Source: Oscillospiraceae bacterium
GTDB taxonomy: Bacteria; Bacillota; Clostridia; Oscillospirales; CAG-272
Length of the DNA stretch: 64,000 bases
NCBI GenBank assembly: GCA_015064445.1
Contig: SVSE01000001.1
Span: 1 to 64,000, forward strand
Direction: 5' to 3'
A program made the translations under genes and the position numbers. Under the pieces are notes generated by a model. It had not been told where the DNA came from, made no database searches, and worked only from the letters and a program-made list of their open reading frames with translations. Shown piece by piece: positions 7,879-19,165 of this stretch; position 1 is the stretch's first letter; each line of letters starts with the position of its first letter.

Positions 7879-9543
7879 ATGTTGAAGGCAGTAATATGCG
7901 CCATAAATTCGAAATTCGTTCACTCGTGCCTTGCTCCGTGGTATCTTAAGGCTATGGTGGACGAGCTTTGCCCTGATGTGTATTGCAAAATAATCGAGGG
8001 GACAATTAACGAAAGAGAAGAAAAAATCCTTGAAAGAATACTTGAGAGCGACGCGGATGTGGTCGCTTTTTCGGCGTATATTTGGAACATAAAGCTCGTT
8101 CTTTCTCTTGCAAAAGCGATAAAGAAAAAGAGAAGCGTTAAAATTCTCTTGGGAGGGCCAGAGGTAAGCTATAATGCAAAAGCGGTCCTTGAGGCAAACC
8201 CATTTGTTGATTACATAATTTCGGGAGAGGGAGAAATCCCCTTTGCTAAGCTCTGTGCAGGTGTAAATGCATCGGAAATTGAGGGGCTCTGTTATAGAAG
8301 CAATGCGGAAATAGTGGTAAACGAGCCCTACATTATGATAGGCGATCCACCATCTCCTTATACGGACGAATACCTTGAAACGCTAAATGGCAGAATTGCT
8401 TATCTTGAAACGAGCAGAGGGTGCCCTTATCATTGTGCCTTTTGCCTTTCGGGCAGATGTGGTGGAGTCCGTTTTTTTGACATTGAAAGAAGTAAAAAGG
8501 ACATACTCATTTTGGCTCGTAGTGGCACCAAAACAGTGAAGCTAATTGACCGTACATTTAACGCGGACAAAAAGAGAGCAAAAGAGCTCTTTGAATTTAT
8601 AATAAATTCATATGGCAAGGAAATCCCGCAAAATGTGTGCTTCCATTTTGAGATAGAGGGAGATATTCTTGATGATGAAATTATCTCCGTTCTTGCAAGC
8701 GCGCCTGTCGGTCTTTTCCAAATGGAAATAGGACTTCAATCCTTCAATGAGAAAACACTTCACGCAATTGACAGAAAAACTAATATGTCCAAGCTTTGCG
8801 AGAATGTCAAAAGGCTTCTTGCACCACAAAATATTCATATTCATATCGACCTTATCGCAGGCTTGCCATATGAGGACTTAAATAGCCTTGAAAACAGCTT
8901 CAACAGTGCAATCGCTCTGCGTCCTCATATGCTTCAGCTCGGATTTTTGAAGCTCCTTTACGGTGCAAAGCTAAGAGAAGAGACAAGCGAGTCGAATTTT
9001 GATTATAGTAGCGAGCCACCATATGAGGTTAAAAGCACAAAATGGCTCTCTTGCGATGATATGGAAAAGTTCCACATAATCGAGGATTTCTTTGATAGAT
9101 TTTATAATTCTCGCAGATTCCCAAGCCTCAACGAATATGTGCTTAATTTGACCGAAAACCCCTTTAATTTGTACACAGGGCTCGCCTTTTTTGTTAAAAA
9201 TAATGAAAAAAGTAGAACTCTTGATGAGCTTTCAAGCCTTGTTTACGAGTATCTCTGTGCTCTCGATGGTACGGACAAAAATATTGTTCGTGACCTTATG
9301 GCGACGGATAGGCTCTCGACCAACAAAATGGGTGCGTTGCCCGAATTCCTGAAAATTCATTCTCCTAAACTCAAGGAATATTTGAACGAGCTTGAGAAAA
9401 ATCCAAAAACCAAAAGAAAACAGGGAATTAAAAGAGCAATAACTCTGCTTGCAAGCGAAAAGTCCTTTATTTATGTCGATTACGACATACAAAATCCAGT
9501 AACTGGAAAATATGAAATTTTCAAAAGGCATAATTTTACTTAA
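7879..9543 (+). CDS. B12-binding-domain radical SAM protein (DUF4080-type)
   Basis: 554 residues from ATG 7879, which has the SD AAGGTGAT; the listed TTG 7852 is inside the promoter. The N-terminal cobalamin-binding-like domain (about 1-130) contains LLGGPEVSYNA. The radical SAM core has the cluster motif RGCPYHCAFC (about residue 180) and later the IGLQS and DLIAGLPYED segments. The C-terminal about 150 residues fit the DUF4080 type often fused to these proteins. The substrate is unknown; members of this superfamily do methylations or rearrangements. It is monocistronic, between cpsB and mrp. Confidence 0.88.
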   Translation: MLKAVICAINSKFVHSCLAPWYLKAMVDELCPDVYCKIIEGTINEREEKILERILESDADVVAFSAYIWNIKLVLSLAKAIKKKRSVKILLGGPEVSYNAKAVLEANPFVDYIISGEGEIPFAKLCAGVNASEIEGLCYRSNAEIVVNEPYIMIGDPPSPYTDEYLETLNGRIAYLETSRGCPYHCAFCLSGRCGGVRFFDIERSKKDILILARSGTKTVKLIDRTFNADKKRAKELFEFIINSYGKEIPQNVCFHFEIEGDILDDEIISVLASAPVGLFQMEIGLQSFNEKTLHAIDRKTNMSKLCENVKRLLAPQNIHIHIDLIAGLPYEDLNSLENSFNSAIALRPHMLQLGFLKLLYGAKLREETSESNFDYSSEPPYEVKSTKWLSCDDMEKFHIIEDFFDRFYNSRRFPSLNEYVLNLTENPFNLYTGLAFFVKNNEKSRTLDELSSLVYEYLCALDGTDKNIVRDLMATDRLSTNKMGALPEFLKIHSPKLKEYLNELEKNPKTKRKQGIKRAITLLASEKSFIYVDYDIQNPVTGKYEIFKRHNFT

Positions 9544-9562
9544 AAAATTTTGCCGAAAGGAC

Positions 9563-9591
9563 TTGAAAAATGCAAAGCATTGTAGTACAAT
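9563..9591 (+). promoter_or_regulatory. Predicted sigma-A promoter of the mrp-hydCBA operon
   Basis: TTGAAA, 17 bp, TACAAT. No TGn extension, unlike the other promoters in the window. Confidence 0.65.
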
Positions 9592-9636
9592 ATATGCGAC
9601 ACAAAATATAATTATATATAATTGAAAGGAAAAGTA

Positions 9637-10470
9637 ATGTCAGAAGAATGTACCCATGACTGTTCTACCTGCTCGGCGAATTGCTCGTCAAGACAGGGCG
9701 GAATACCCAAGGAACAGTTGAATGAATTAAGCTCAGTAAAGCATGTTATCGGCGTAGTGAGTGGCAAGGGCGGAGTTGGTAAATCAATTGTTACCTCAAT
9801 GCTTGCTGTTCTTATGCAGAGAAAAGGATATAAAACTGCGATTCTCGACGCAGATATTACAGGACCGTCTATTCCTCGTGCATTTGGACTCAAGGACCGT
9901 GCACTCTCGGATGGAATGCATCTTCTCCCTGTTACAACTAAAACAGGAATTGATGTTATGTCTGTAAATCTTCTTCTCGAGGATGAAACAAGACCGGTTG
10001 TATGGCGTGGACCTGTTATCGCAGGCACAGTAAAGCAGTTCTGGACCGATGTGGTTTGGGATGAGGTGGACTATATGTTCGTTGATATGCCTCCAGGAAC
10101 AGGAGATGTACCACTTACAGTTTTCCAATCGCTCCCACTTGATGGAATTGTTATTGTAACCACTCCTCAGGATCTCGTTTCCATGATAGTAGAGAAGGCT
10201 GCAAAGATGGCTCAGATGATGAATGTTCCTGTTTTGGGACTTGTAGAGAATATGAGCTATGTTGTTTGCCCTGATTGTGGAAAGGAAATTCACATTTTTG
10301 GAGACGGTAAGATAAATGAGGTAGCTACAAAGCACGGCTACGAAATTCTTGGTAAGCTTCCTATGGATGCAAGACTCGCGTCCCTTTGTGATAAGGGAAT
10401 AATCGAGCTTATGGAGAATGATTATCTCGATAAGGCATCTGAGGCAATTGAGGAAAAGACCAAGGCTTAA
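9637..10470 (+). CDS. mrp: Mrp/NBP35-type P-loop ATPase, Fe-S cluster carrier
   Basis: 277 residues from ATG 9637 (SD GAAAGGAAAAG). The earlier TTG at 9622 would consume the SD. The N-terminus is cysteine-rich (CTHDCSTCSANC), followed by the deviant Walker A SGKGGVGKS (about 42-50) and Mrp motifs PPGTGDV. A C-terminal CPDCGK supplies the CxxC that binds a bridging [4Fe-4S] cluster in ApbC/Nbp35 dimers. Placed 40 bp upstream of hydC, it is well positioned to deliver clusters to the Fe-S-rich hydrogenase. That link is inferred from position; general scaffold service is equally possible. Confidence 0.93.
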   Translation: MSEECTHDCSTCSANCSSRQGGIPKEQLNELSSVKHVIGVVSGKGGVGKSIVTSMLAVLMQRKGYKTAILDADITGPSIPRAFGLKDRALSDGMHLLPVTTKTGIDVMSVNLLLEDETRPVVWRGPVIAGTVKQFWTDVVWDEVDYMFVDMPPGTGDVPLTVFQSLPLDGIVIVTTPQDLVSMIVEKAAKMAQMMNVPVLGLVENMSYVVCPDCGKEIHIFGDGKINEVATKHGYEILGKLPMDARLASLCDKGIIELMENDYLDKASEAIEEKTKA

Positions 10471-10510
10471 CGACGAATAATAAAAAATTTTATACAGAAG
10501 GAGATCTCTT

Positions 10511-11008
10511 ATGAAAAAGAAACTCACAACAGTTGCTTTCAGTGGCACCAAAGAGCAGGAAGCAAAGCTCGATGCTGTTATTGCAGAGCACAAGGGCGAA
10601 GCGGGCGCACTCATGCCAGTTCTTCAAAAGGCACAGGACATCTACGGATATCTTCCTATTGAGGTTCAGGAGCATATCGCACTCAGTATGGATATTCCTC
10701 TTTCAGAGGTTTATGGAGTTGCTTCGTTCTATTCACAATTCATTCTCAACCCAAAGGGCGAATATGCTATCGCAGTATGCCTTGGAACCGCTTGCTATGT
10801 AAAGGGCGCAGGCTTGCTTATGGACAAGCTTGAGTCTCTTATCGGCATCAAGAACGGCGAAATCACTGCAGACAGAAAGTTCAGCCTTGACGCTACCCGT
10901 TGTATCGGTGCTTGTGGACTTGCTCCAGTTCTTACTGTAAACGAAGAGGTTTACGGAAGACTTACACCTGATATGATCAAGGGAATTCTTGACAAGTATA
11001 ACGCATAA
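10511..11008 (+). CDS. hydC: HydC / NuoE-like [2Fe-2S] subunit of the [FeFe]-hydrogenase
   Basis: 165 residues. Thioredoxin-like [2Fe-2S] domain of the NuoE type with ligand pairs in CLGTACYV (about 93) and CIGACGLAP (about 132). In Thermotoga- and clostridia-type trimeric hydrogenases this small subunit passes electrons between the NADH-oxidising HydB and the rest of the complex. SD AAGGAG lies just upstream of the ATG. It is followed at 20 bp by hydB and then hydA, the standard gene order for the cytosolic bifurcating or NADH-linked hydrogenase. Confidence 0.93.
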   Translation: MKKKLTTVAFSGTKEQEAKLDAVIAEHKGEAGALMPVLQKAQDIYGYLPIEVQEHIALSMDIPLSEVYGVASFYSQFILNPKGEYAIAVCLGTACYVKGAGLLMDKLESLIGIKNGEITADRKFSLDATRCIGACGLAPVLTVNEEVYGRLTPDMIKGILDKYNA

Positions 11009-11028
11009 GGAAGGACGGAAGATAGATT

Positions 11029-12933
11029 ATGATTAAGAATTTGGCAGATCTCATTAAGATTAGAGACGAATATGCAGGAAAAATCGCTTTCCGTCAAAAC
11101 AGCGGTGCAAAGACCGATGGCAAATATGAAAAGCATGTTCTTATTTGTGGCGGTACAGGCTGTACATCATCAAAGAGCGTACAGATCAAGGCAAAAATGG
11201 AAGAGGCTATCAAGAACGCAGGTATCGCAGATAAGGTACAGGTAGTTCTTACAGGATGCTTCGGACTTTGCGCACTTGGTCCAATCGTTATCGTATATCC
11301 AGAGGGAACATTCTATTCAAGAATTGAGCTTGACAATGTTGACGAAATTGTAAACGAGCATCTCGTTGGTGGCAACCCTGTTAAGAAGTACCTCTATTCT
11401 GAAACAGTTAAGGGCGACCAAATCCTTTCCCTTAACGAAACAGCCTTCTATAAGAAGCAAAAGAGAGTTGCACTCCGTAACTGTGGTGTTATCGACCCAG
11501 AGTGCATCAATGAATACATAGGAACAAACGGATATATCGCTCTCGCTAAGGTTGTTACCGAAATGACTCCTGACGAGGTTATCAAGGAAATCCTTGATTC
11601 TGGAATTCGTGGCCGTGGAGGCGGTGGATTCCCAACAGGTAGAAAGTGGCAGTTCGCTGCAGCTCAGCCTAAGGGTCAGAAGTATGTAGTATGTAACGGT
11701 GACGAGGGAGACCCAGGTGCATTTATGGACCGTTCTATCCTCGAGGGAGACCCACACGCGCTTATCGAGGCTATGGCTATCGCAGGTTATGCAATCGGCG
11801 CTAACCAGGGCTATGTATATGTTCGTGCAGAGTATCCTATCGCTGTTAATAGACTTCAGTCTGCTATCAATTCTGCAAGAGCAGAGGGACTCCTCGGCAA
11901 GAATATCTTCGGCACAGACTTTGAATTTGATATGCAAATCAGACTTGGTGCTGGTGCGTTCGTTTGTGGTGAGGAAACAGCACTTCTTACCTCTATTGAA
12001 GGTAATCGTGGTGAGCCTCGTCCTCGTCCACCATTCCCAGCTGTAAAGGGACTCTTTGGCAAGCCAACAATCATCAACAACGTTGAAACATATGCAAACA
12101 TCCCACAAATCATCAACAAGGGCGCTAAGTGGTTCACATCTATGGGAACTGAAAGATCTAAGGGAACAAAGGTATTTGCTCTCGGTGGAAAGATCACAAA
12201 CACTGGTCTTGTTGAAATTCCTATGGGAACAACTCTTCGTGAGGTTGTTGAGGAAATCGGTGGTGGTATTCCTAACGGTAAGAAGTTCAAGGCTGCTCAG
12301 ACAGGTGGACCTTCTGGCGGATGTATCCCAGCTTCTAAGTACGATGTTGAAATCGACTATGATAACCTTATCGCTCAGGGCTCAATGATGGGCTCAGGTG
12401 GACTTATCGTTATGGACGAGGATACCTGTATGGTTGACCTTGCTAAGTTCTTCCTTGAGTTTACTGTTGATGAATCCTGTGGTAAGTGCGCACCTTGCCG
12501 TATCGGTACTGTAAGACTTCTTGAAATTCTTACAAAGATTACCGAAGGTAATGGTGAAATGGAAGACCTCGATAAGCTCGAGGAACTTGCTAACTATATC
12601 AAGAGCGCATCTCTTTGTGGTCTTGGTCAGACAGCTCCTAACCCAGTTCTTTCAACTCTTGCTAACTTCCGTGACGAGTATATCGCTCACATCGTTGACA
12701 AGAAGTGTCCTGCTGGCGTATGTAAGAATCTCTTCACATACAAGATTGACCTTGATAAGTGTATCGGCTGTGGCGCTTGTGCTAAGCAGTGTCCTGCAGA
12801 CGCAATTTCAAGAACCGATTATGTAGCACCTGGACACAAGCTTGCTTCAATGACAATTGATGCATCTAAGTGCGTTAAGTGTGGCGCTTGCTTGCCTACA
12901 TGTAAGAAGTTCCAGGCAATTTATAAGGGCTAA
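11029..12933 (+). CDS. hydB: HydB / NuoF-like flavin subunit of the [FeFe]-hydrogenase
   Basis: 634 residues, the expected size for HydB/HndC. In order: an N-terminal thioredoxin-like [2Fe-2S] domain (about 35-120, CGGTGC...CFGLC); the NuoF FMN/NADH Rossmann region with GRGGGGFPTG and NGDEGDPGAF (about 195-235); an SLBB domain; the [4Fe-4S] site SCGKCAPCRIGT (about 485); and two C-terminal ferredoxin clusters (CIGCGACAKQCP, CVKCGACLPTC). NADH and ferredoxin electrons meet on this subunit. Whether this enzyme truly bifurcates cannot be proven from sequence, but the three-subunit layout matches confirmed cases. Confidence 0.95.
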   Translation: MIKNLADLIKIRDEYAGKIAFRQNSGAKTDGKYEKHVLICGGTGCTSSKSVQIKAKMEEAIKNAGIADKVQVVLTGCFGLCALGPIVIVYPEGTFYSRIELDNVDEIVNEHLVGGNPVKKYLYSETVKGDQILSLNETAFYKKQKRVALRNCGVIDPECINEYIGTNGYIALAKVVTEMTPDEVIKEILDSGIRGRGGGGFPTGRKWQFAAAQPKGQKYVVCNGDEGDPGAFMDRSILEGDPHALIEAMAIAGYAIGANQGYVYVRAEYPIAVNRLQSAINSARAEGLLGKNIFGTDFEFDMQIRLGAGAFVCGEETALLTSIEGNRGEPRPRPPFPAVKGLFGKPTIINNVETYANIPQIINKGAKWFTSMGTERSKGTKVFALGGKITNTGLVEIPMGTTLREVVEEIGGGIPNGKKFKAAQTGGPSGGCIPASKYDVEIDYDNLIAQGSMMGSGGLIVMDEDTCMVDLAKFFLEFTVDESCGKCAPCRIGTVRLLEILTKITEGNGEMEDLDKLEELANYIKSASLCGLGQTAPNPVLSTLANFRDEYIAHIVDKKCPAGVCKNLFTYKIDLDKCIGCGACAKQCPADAISRTDYVAPGHKLASMTIDASKCVKCGACLPTCKKFQAIYKG

Positions 12934-12948
12934 TAGGAGGAATTACAA

Positions 12949-14697
12949 ATGGAAAATATGGTAAATATTAAAATTAACGATAAAGAATATTCCGTTCCTG
13001 CTAACTCAACAGTTCTTCAGGCTGCAAGATATGCCGGAATTGATATTCCTACACTTTGCTATCTCAAGGACATCAATGAGATCGGCGCATGCCGTCTTTG
13101 CCTTGTAGAGGTAAAGGGCGCAAGAGGACTTGCTGCTGCTTGCGTATACCCTGTAAACGAGGGAATGGAGGTTTACACAAACACTCCAAAGATCAGACAA
13201 ACAAGAAAGACAAACCTTGAGCTTGTTCTTTCTGCTCATAAGAAGAAGTGCCTTACCTGTATCCGTTCAACAAGCTGTGAGCTTCAGAAGCTCTGCCTTG
13301 AGTATGGTGTAGACGAGGATCACTTCAAGGGCAATAACAATGCTTATCCTATCGATGCTACAACTCCTTATATCGTAAGAGATAACGAGAAGTGCATCCT
13401 TTGCCGTCGTTGCGTTGCTGCTTGTAAGAATATGCAGCAGATCGGCGTAATCGGCGCAAATGACCGTGGATTTGACACACACATCGCTTCTGCATTTGAG
13501 CAGACTCTTGATAAGACATCATGTATCGGCTGTGGACAGTGTATCGTTGCTTGTCCTGTTGGCGCTCTTTATGAAAAGGACGACACAGCTAAGGTTCTTG
13601 CTGCTTTGGCAGATCCTACAAAGCATGTTGCTATCTGCGCAGCTCCTTCTGTAAGAGCTACAATTGGCGAGTGCTTTGACTACGCTCCTGGTACAGATGT
13701 TGAGGGCAAGATGGTTGCTTCTATGAAGGCTCTTGGCTTTGATGGCGTATATGATATGAACCTCACAGCTGACCTTACCATTATGGAAGAGGCAACAGAG
13801 TTCCTTGGCAGATTTAAAGAGGGCAAAAACCTTCCTCTTATCACATCCTGCTCACCTGGATGGGTTAAGTACTGTGAGCACTATTTCCCAGAATTCACAG
13901 ACAACCTTTCATCCTGTAAGTCACCACAACAGATGTTCGGTGCTATGTATAAGACATACTACGCAGCTAAGATCGGCGTAGATCCTAAGGATATATTCTT
14001 CGTATCTGCAATTCCTTGTACAGCAAAGAAGTTTGAGGTTACAAGAGATCATCAGAACGCAGCAGGTGTTCCTGATGTTGATGTAGCTATCACAACAAGA
14101 GAGCTTGCAAGAATGATTAAGCAGGCAGGTATCGATTTCAGAGCTATGGACGACGCTAAGTTTGACGATCCATTTGGAATCGGCTCAGGCGCAGGCGCTA
14201 TCTTCGGTGCAACAGGTGGTGTTATGGAGGCAGCTCTCCGTACAGCAGCTGAGGTTATCGAGGGCAAGCCTCTCGAAAAGCTCGAATTCGAGGATGTTCG
14301 TGGTATCGAAGGCATCAAGAGAGCAACATATACTCTCGGTGGCAACGAAATCAAGGTTGCAGTTGCAAGTGGAACAGCTAACGCAAAGAAGCTTCTTACA
14401 GCAGTAAGAAATGGCGAGGAGAAGGTTGATTTTATCGAAATCATGGCTTGTCCTGGTGGATGCGTAAACGGTGGTGGTCAGCCAACACAGCCAGCTGTTG
14501 TTCGTAACAATGTAAACCTTCGTGAGCTCCGTGCAAGCGTTCTTTACAAGGCTGATAAGAAGATGGATTTGAGAAAATCCCACGAAAACTCAGCAGTTAA
14601 GAAGCTCTATGATGAATACTTTGGTAACCCAGGTAGCCACAAGGCTCATGAGGTTCTCCATACAAAGTATGTAAAGCGTGGACTTAAGAATAACTAA
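12949..14697 (+). CDS. hydA: HydA, catalytic subunit of [FeFe]-hydrogenase
   Basis: 582 residues. N-terminal plant-type [2Fe-2S] domain, the His/Cys-ligated cluster segment, then two [4Fe-4S] motifs (CILCRRCVAAC, CIGCGQCIVACP). The H-cluster domain carries all three signatures: TSCSPGWVK (L1), PCTAKKFE (L2) and MACPGGCVNGGG (L3). It is therefore an M3-type proton-reducing hydrogenase. SD AGGAGG and a 15-bp gap from hydB. The maturases HydE/F/G are not in the window. Terminated by a strong hairpin. Confidence 0.96.
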   Translation: MENMVNIKINDKEYSVPANSTVLQAARYAGIDIPTLCYLKDINEIGACRLCLVEVKGARGLAAACVYPVNEGMEVYTNTPKIRQTRKTNLELVLSAHKKKCLTCIRSTSCELQKLCLEYGVDEDHFKGNNNAYPIDATTPYIVRDNEKCILCRRCVAACKNMQQIGVIGANDRGFDTHIASAFEQTLDKTSCIGCGQCIVACPVGALYEKDDTAKVLAALADPTKHVAICAAPSVRATIGECFDYAPGTDVEGKMVASMKALGFDGVYDMNLTADLTIMEEATEFLGRFKEGKNLPLITSCSPGWVKYCEHYFPEFTDNLSSCKSPQQMFGAMYKTYYAAKIGVDPKDIFFVSAIPCTAKKFEVTRDHQNAAGVPDVDVAITTRELARMIKQAGIDFRAMDDAKFDDPFGIGSGAGAIFGATGGVMEAALRTAAEVIEGKPLEKLEFEDVRGIEGIKRATYTLGGNEIKVAVASGTANAKKLLTAVRNGEEKVDFIEIMACPGGCVNGGGQPTQPAVVRNNVNLRELRASVLYKADKKMDLRKSHENSAVKKLYDEYFGNPGSHKAHEVLHTKYVKRGLKNN

Positions 14698-14700
14698 TAA

Positions 14701-14732
14701 AAAAGGACTTGCGATTTTCGCAAGTCCTTTTA
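14701..14732 (+). terminator. Intrinsic terminator of mrp-hydCBA
   Basis: Stem AAAAGGACTTGCGA / TCGCAAGTCCTTTT with a 3-nt loop and T-tract. Confidence 0.9.
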
Positions 14733-14736
14733 TCAT

Positions 14737-14765
14737 AAAAAGCACCATCAAGTGGTGCTTTTTTC
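14737..14765 (-). terminator. Second hairpin, terminator of the SDR gene (works on both strands)
   Basis: AAGCACCA / TGGTGCTT stem with flanking A and T tracts, overlapping the SDR stop codon. Confidence 0.75.
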
Positions 14766-15483
14766 ATATTATCATTCCACCATTTGCGCCTATAACTTGT
14801 CCTGTGATAAACGAGGAGCGCTCATCAGCTAAAAAGAGAAGAATATTTGCAATTTCTTCAGGCGTGCCAAGGCGTCCGAGTGGTGTTTCGCTCTTTATTT
14901 CCTCGATTGCCTCGTCGGAAAGACAAGCATTCATCTCGGTGTCAATTGCACCTGGCACTACACAGTTAACTCTTATGCCCGATGGAGCAACCTCCTTAGC
15001 AAGAGCCTTTGTAAGTCCTATAAGCCCTGCCTTTGACGCAGAATAATGAACCTCACAGGAAGCACCAACCTGTCCCCACATAGAGGAAACATTGATAATG
15101 CAACCGTCCTTTCGGCTAATCATTTGAGGCAAAACAGCCCTTGATGCATAAAAAGCACTTGAAAGGTTAGTGTCAAGCATTTTGTGCCACATATCATCGC
15201 TAATATCAGTAAAAAGCGAGAATTCGGAAATTCCAACATTATTTATAAGAATATCAATGTGCCCAAGCTCCTCGCAAGCGCACCTTATCGCGTCGCTCAT
15301 TTCCTTGCTATTCGAGGCATCAGCCTTGATGGCAAGCGCACCTGTGCTTTTTGATAAGCAAAGAGCTTCATTTTCGGATTTTAAATAGGTAAAAGCCACT
15401 CTGTAGCCTGCCTCTGCAAACATTTTTACAGCGCAAGCACCGATGCCACGACTTCCACCTGTGATAAATACAACCTTGTTCAT
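14764..15483 (-). CDS. Short-chain dehydrogenase/reductase, FabG-like
   Basis: 239 residues, classical SDR. Cofactor motif TGGSRGIG (8-15), NNVG (81-84), catalytic Ser about 133 with Tyr147 and Lys151 in HYSASK, and the PGAIDTEM loop. It resembles 3-oxoacyl-ACP reductases, but it stands alone with no fatty-acid genes nearby, so an accessory oxidoreductase acting on another carbonyl or alcohol is as likely as FabG. It has its own predicted promoter and the SD ACGAGG. Confidence 0.85.
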   Translation of the reverse strand: MNKVVFITGGSRGIGACAVKMFAEAGYRVAFTYLKSENEALCLSKSTGALAIKADASNSKEMSDAIRCACEELGHIDILINNVGISEFSLFTDISDDMWHKMLDTNLSSAFYASRAVLPQMISRKDGCIINVSSMWGQVGASCEVHYSASKAGLIGLTKALAKEVAPSGIRVNCVVPGAIDTEMNACLSDEAIEEIKSETPLGRLGTPEEIANILLFLADERSSFITGQVIGANGGMII

Positions 15484-15511
15484 ATTAACCTCGTAAAGTA
15501 TTATTAAAATT

Positions 15512-15540
15512 ATTGTATCATACCGTGCTCAAAAAGTAAA
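15512..15540 (-). promoter_or_regulatory. Predicted promoter of the SDR gene
   Basis: Minus strand TTTACT, 17 bp, TACAAT with extended -10 TGA. Confidence 0.55.
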
Positions 15541-15546
15541 TATCTA

Positions 15547-15575
15547 TTGACTAAATTTTGTATTTGTGGTAAAAT
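15547..15575 (+). promoter_or_regulatory. Predicted sigma-A promoter of the GH2 gene
   Basis: TTGACT, 17 bp, TAAAAT with extended -10 TGG. Divergent from and almost abutting the SDR promoter. Confidence 0.75.
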
Positions 15576-15606
15576 TTAAGTGTACAAATATATATATTTT
15601 CACTAA

Positions 15607-18444
<2,838 letters not shown>

Positions 18445-18450
18445 AAATCA

Positions 18451-18486
18451 AAAAAGAGCCTTGAATAAAGGCTCTTTTTGCTTTTT
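18451..18486. terminator. Terminator after the GH2 gene
   Basis: 12-bp stem AAAAAGAGCCTT / AAGGCTCTTTTT followed by a T-rich tract. It may also serve the convergent ECF gene. Confidence 0.88.
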
Positions 18487-18488
18487 GT

Positions 18489-18520
18489 GAATTTTAGAAT
18501 TTAAAAATTTATAAATTTAT
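18489..18520. repeat. AT-only intergenic element, copy A
   Basis: GAATTTTAGAATTTAAAAATTTATAAATTTA-like block of interlocking AATTT/AAATT palindromes. Related blocks occur at 35152-35187, 44301-44353 and 63166-63194, mostly between convergent genes. It overlaps the stop codon of the ECF gene. Confidence 0.4.
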
Positions 18521-19038
18521 TTTAAAGAAGAAATATACCTGCTTGCGCTCTTGTTTGAAAGCAGAATGCTTGTTACAACAATTGACAAAACAAGTGAAAT
18601 TCCACCTTGTATAGCGTTAAACAAAATGTTTACAACGGCAGTGGCAAATCCGTACAAAATCCATTCGAAAACAAGATATCCCAAAATCATTATAAGCTCG
18701 GCTACGATAGCACTGATAGCGATGCTTATAAAACGGTTCGAAAATTTGCTAAAGCCCTTGTAAATAAAGCAACAGGCGATAGCCATTGATGATTTTATAA
18801 CAAGCGTTGCAGGGGCGTATATTGCATATCCAAGCATAAGGTCGGCAAGAGCAGAGCCAACGCCTGCGCAAATTGCACCGATAGGCCCAAGCACGAGGCT
18901 GGCAATTAAAATAAATGCATCGCCAAGATTTATGTATCCGATAGCTGGCATAGGAATAGCAATAAAGTATGTCGCTACAAAAATTAGCGCAGTAAATAGA
19001 GCGCATAACGCAATTTTATGTATGCTTTTGTGCTTCAT
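18517..19038 (-). CDS. ECF-type transporter S component
   Basis: 173 residues from ATG 19038. The TTG at 19053 in the track overlaps the SD TGGAGATG and is rejected. About five to six hydrophobic helices, with the S-component-like segment YINLGDAFILIASLVLGPIGA typical of the DUF1393/HmpT/RibU-like group. It would bind a vitamin or precursor and dock on a shared EcfAAT module encoded elsewhere. No riboswitch precedes it and no pathway genes are adjacent, so the vitamin cannot be named. Confidence 0.85.
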   Translation of the reverse strand: MKHKSIHKIALCALFTALIFVATYFIAIPMPAIGYINLGDAFILIASLVLGPIGAICAGVGSALADLMLGYAIYAPATLVIKSSMAIACCFIYKGFSKFSNRFISIAISAIVAELIMILGYLVFEWILYGFATAVVNILFNAIQGGISLVLSIVVTSILLSNKSASRYISSLK

Positions 19039-19067
19039 CAAAATCATCTCCAATTATATGATTCTCA

Positions 19068-19096
19068 ATTATAGCACAACATAGGAGCTACTTCAA
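19068..19096 (-). promoter_or_regulatory. Predicted sigma-A promoter of the ECF S-component gene
   Basis: Minus strand TTGAAG, 17 bp, TATAAT with extended -10 TGC. Confidence 0.75.
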
Positions 19097-19118
19097 GAGA
19101 TTTCAATAATAATTTTAC

Positions 19119-19147
19119 TTGATTGTGCAGATAATATGTGATAAAAT
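19119..19147 (+). promoter_or_regulatory. Predicted sigma-A promoter of the YugP-like gene
   Basis: TTGATT, 17 bp, TAAAAT with extended -10 TGA. Divergent from the ECF promoter. Confidence 0.72.
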
Positions 19148-19165
19148 AAATATAGAGGTGATGAA

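Noticed and set aside
9796-10614. 272-aa minus-strand ORF opposite mrp and hydC
   Set aside because: Shadow of two well-supported plus-strand genes; no SD and a composition (His, Cys and Ser rich) typical of antisense reading.
11317-12108. 263-aa minus-strand ORF inside hydB
   Set aside because: Antisense shadow of a highly conserved NuoF-type gene; no recognisable domain.
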